Of a DNA stretch of 64,000 nt, positions 62,589 through 64,000 are shown in pieces. Every line of letters starts with the position of its first letter. The first letter of the stretch is position 1. The notes beneath the pieces are model-generated. The model ran no database searches. It was not told the DNA's origin and worked only from the letters and a program-made list of their open reading frames with translations. The stretch is from assembly GCA_002705085.1 (NCBI GenBank), contig PAHO01000049.1, forward strand, positions 27,561 to 91,560, read 5' to 3'. The position numbers were made by a program, and so were the translations under genes. This DNA comes from Phycisphaerae bacterium (GTDB taxonomy: Bacteria; Planctomycetota; Phycisphaerae; Phycisphaerales; SM1A02).

Positions 62589-62618
62589 ATCCCCCGCGAG
62601 ACATCGCGGGGGATTTTT
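62589..62618 (+). terminator. Rho-independent terminator
   Basis: The stem CCCCCGCGA with TCGCGGGGG (loop of 4, extended by AT/AT) is followed by five T. It is 28 bases after the EF-hand gene's stop. Confidence 0.9.
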
Positions 62619-62651
62619 GTTGGGCCAGAACCTTCGGACTACAGTCGTGGC

Positions 62652-62918
62652 ATGCCCCGCCGTGACGAAGGCCCCAGCTTGGACGATCTCCGCCGCTTCG
62701 GTTCCGAAGCGGACACCACGGGCTATTGCCCCGACTGCGGGGCCGAGGTCTACGACGACGCGGATGCCTGCCCCAAGTGCTTCGCTTGGATCACCGGCCG
62801 CACCTTGCACAAGCCGCCCGAAGACTTGGCCTTGCAGAAAAAAGTACGTCAGGTCATTGTCTTCATCACGTTGTTGACAATGTTCCCGATTGTTTTGCGG
62901 CTGCTGGGACTGCTTTGA
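62652..62918 (+). CDS. Zinc-ribbon single-pass membrane protein
   Basis: An 88-residue protein with a four-Cys zinc ribbon, CPDCG at Cys26/Cys29 and CPKC at Cys40/Cys43, and a C-terminal membrane helix (about 67-86: VIVFITLLTMFPIVLRLLGLL). No family name is known to me. It lies downstream of a terminator and so has its own promoter. Confidence 0.8.
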   Translation: MPRRDEGPSLDDLRRFGSEADTTGYCPDCGAEVYDDADACPKCFAWITGRTLHKPPEDLALQKKVRQVIVFITLLTMFPIVLRLLGLL

Positions 62919-63075
62919 TGAAAACCAACTTCCGACCACAACTTTTGTGATGACCATGCAGGACTTGCATCAACACCAGAATCCCTTTGATTCGCCGCAC
63001 CAATCCCGATTTGATCGGACAGGGAGGATCGGCCTACAAGCAATAAGCGGAAGACGCGATCCCGAGACCTGTCGT

Positions 63076-64000
63076 TCAGTCAAAGCAATTCTGTCCGAAT
63101 TTGGCAAGAACCAACAAGAGATCTGAAAAGCCTACTTCGCCGTCGCGATTAATGTCAGACGTACATGGGTCACTCTGTTGTTCCGGACATGGTCCGAAGT
63201 CAGTCAGCACGAACAAGATATCTGTAAAGGCAATCACCCCATCACCGTTGAGATCCTCCGGACATTGGCAGGCATCCAGAATGCCATCACCGTCGGCATC
63301 AAGGCTATTGTCTTCTTCGATTTCACACTGGTCCGGGATGTCATCCTCATCACAATCTTCAAGCATCTCACAAGTATCTGGAATACCGTTGCTGTTGCAG
63401 TCGAGCCAAGAGCCACTATTGACATCACAAATGTCAGGGACGCAATTCCCGTTGCAATCTGAATCGAAGCCAGATTCAAGGTCAAGGTAATCAGCCACGC
63501 CGTTGGCGTTGCAGTCATCACAGCCATCAGGGATACCATTTGGAAGACATTCTGCTGTCGGCTGGGCACCTGGATCTCCAGAATCATCTACGTCGCATTG
63601 ATCTGGAATGCCGTTGTCATTGCAGTCGTTGTCCTTCAGCTCGCACTCGTCTGGAATGCTGTTGCCGTTGCAGTCGTTCCCTTCAAGTTCACAGCGGTCC
63701 GGGATGCCAGAGCCGTTGCAATCATCTGAAGGTTCACACACATCTGGAGTGCCATTGGCATCGCAGTCGGCCAGATCCTGACACTCATCAGGCGTGCCGT
63801 CGTTGTTGCAGTCAACTTCGCAACTGTCAGGGATCAGGTCGCCATCACAGTCAGCTTGGCAATCATCTGGGACGCCATTGCCATCGCAGTCGTTGCCCTT
63901 CAGCTCGCACTCGTCCGGAATGCTGTTGCCGTTGCAGTCGTTCCCTTCAAGTTCACAGCGGTCCGGGATGCCAGAGCCGTTGCAATCCTCTGAAGGTTCA
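63076..64000 (-). CDS. Secreted TSP3-repeat protein with dockerin-like C-terminus, partial at right edge
   Basis: The frame stays open to the window edge (about 307 residues visible of the C-terminal part). It is made of repeated Ca-binding thrombospondin type-3-like units of the form DCNGNGIPDECEL, about 13-15 residues each. A long internal repeat of 88 residues (264 bases) is nearly identical between about 63616-63735 and 63880-64000. The C-terminus has two dockerin-like loops (EDLNGDGVIAFTDILFVL and SDINRDGEVGFSDLLLVL) and ends FGQNCFD. The N-terminus, with the expected signal peptide, is outside the window. A surface or extracellular protein is inferred. Confidence 0.85.
   Translation of the reverse strand, partial: EPSEDCNGSGIPDRCELEGNDCNGNSIPDECELKGNDCDGNGVPDDCQADCDGDLIPDSCEVDCNNDGTPDECQDLADCDANGTPDVCEPSDDCNGSGIPDRCELEGNDCNGNSIPDECELKDNDCNDNGIPDQCDVDDSGDPGAQPTAECLPNGIPDGCDDCNANGVADYLDLESGFDSDCNGNCVPDICDVNSGSWLDCNSNGIPDTCEMLEDCDEDDIPDQCEIEEDNSLDADGDGILDACQCPEDLNGDGVIAFTDILFVLTDFGPCPEQQSDPCTSDINRDGEVGFSDLLLVLAKFGQNCFD
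63616..64000 (-). repeat. Two near-identical copies, 264 bases apart, within the TSP3 gene
   Basis: The segment from about 63616 to 63735 reappears at about 63880-64000 with few base changes, for example GTTGCCGTTGCAGTCGTTCC at 63661 and again at 63925. The period of 264 bases equals 88 codons, so the unit can expand in frame. The second copy is cut by the window edge. Confidence 0.85.

Noticed and set aside
63076..64000. Regular repeats at the right edge as a CRISPR array
   Set aside because: The repeat units are coding (Cys/Asn/Asp-rich TSP3 units), vary in sequence, and stay in one open frame.

Overview
The window looks like chromosome from a marine-type planctomycete of the class Phycisphaerae. 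This placement is inferred from gene content, not from a database match. The signs are several secreted proteins with short dockerin/EF-hand-like Ca-loop repeats, YHYH-, redoxin- and heme-CXXCH-type surface proteins, a pseudopilin of the planctomycete kind, and MoxR/Bat and TonB/DUF3450 loci. Genes are packed tightly, many with 4-nt ATGA/GTGA stop/start overlaps, and no stretch longer than about 300 bases lacks a gene. I see no insertion sequence, prophage, CRISPR array or rRNA. One tRNA (Arg, anticodon TCG) is present. The first and last genes are cut by the window edges.

Layout. 1-5 kb: a TonB uptake operon (TPR-like protein, receptor, partial DUF3450 protein). 5-18 kb: secreted and surface proteins (a beta-helix protein, a duplicated LamG-like dockerin protein, a YHYH protein with its own redoxin lipoprotein and cytochrome c partner, and a large sugar-dehydrogenase/CBM/PKD protein), plus a nitrilase-family hydrolase, a SMUG1-type DNA glycosylase and a pseudopilin. 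18-31 kb: one long minus-strand operon, moxR-DUF58-DUF4381-like-batA-batB-TPR-batD-batE-like-mnmC-large unknown protein-outer-membrane barrel. 31-34 kb: THUMP-like methyltransferase, NUDIX hydrolase and an MFS carrier.

34-39 kb: the most unusual locus. A WXG100 protein, a coiled-coil protein, a second small W-containing helical protein and a 1249-residue FtsK/SpoIIIE (EssC-like) ATPase are encoded by four genes that all overlap. It looks like a minimal, non-canonical type VII secretion-like system with no Ecc/Ess accessory genes, and two palindromes lie in its upstream region. 39-45 kb: typA followed by an ebo metabolite-traffic cluster (eboD, eboE, eboC, eboF; eboA and eboB absent here).

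45-64 kb: mostly housekeeping. tRNA-Arg runs straight into pyrB, followed by rnc, rpmH, aroK, a PilZ protein, ilvC-uppP, folD, coaX with an mnmE-like gene, fabI with a PanK4-type DUF89 phosphatase, an OmpA lipoprotein, prepilin peptidase, xseAB, recG, a collagen-like/EF-hand secreted protein, a zinc-ribbon membrane protein, and a TSP3-repeat dockerin protein cut by the right edge. Several enzymes carry substitutions at normally conserved residues (FolD, CoaX, the MnmE-like GTPase, the copper-monooxygenase-like domain); these are listed as findings.
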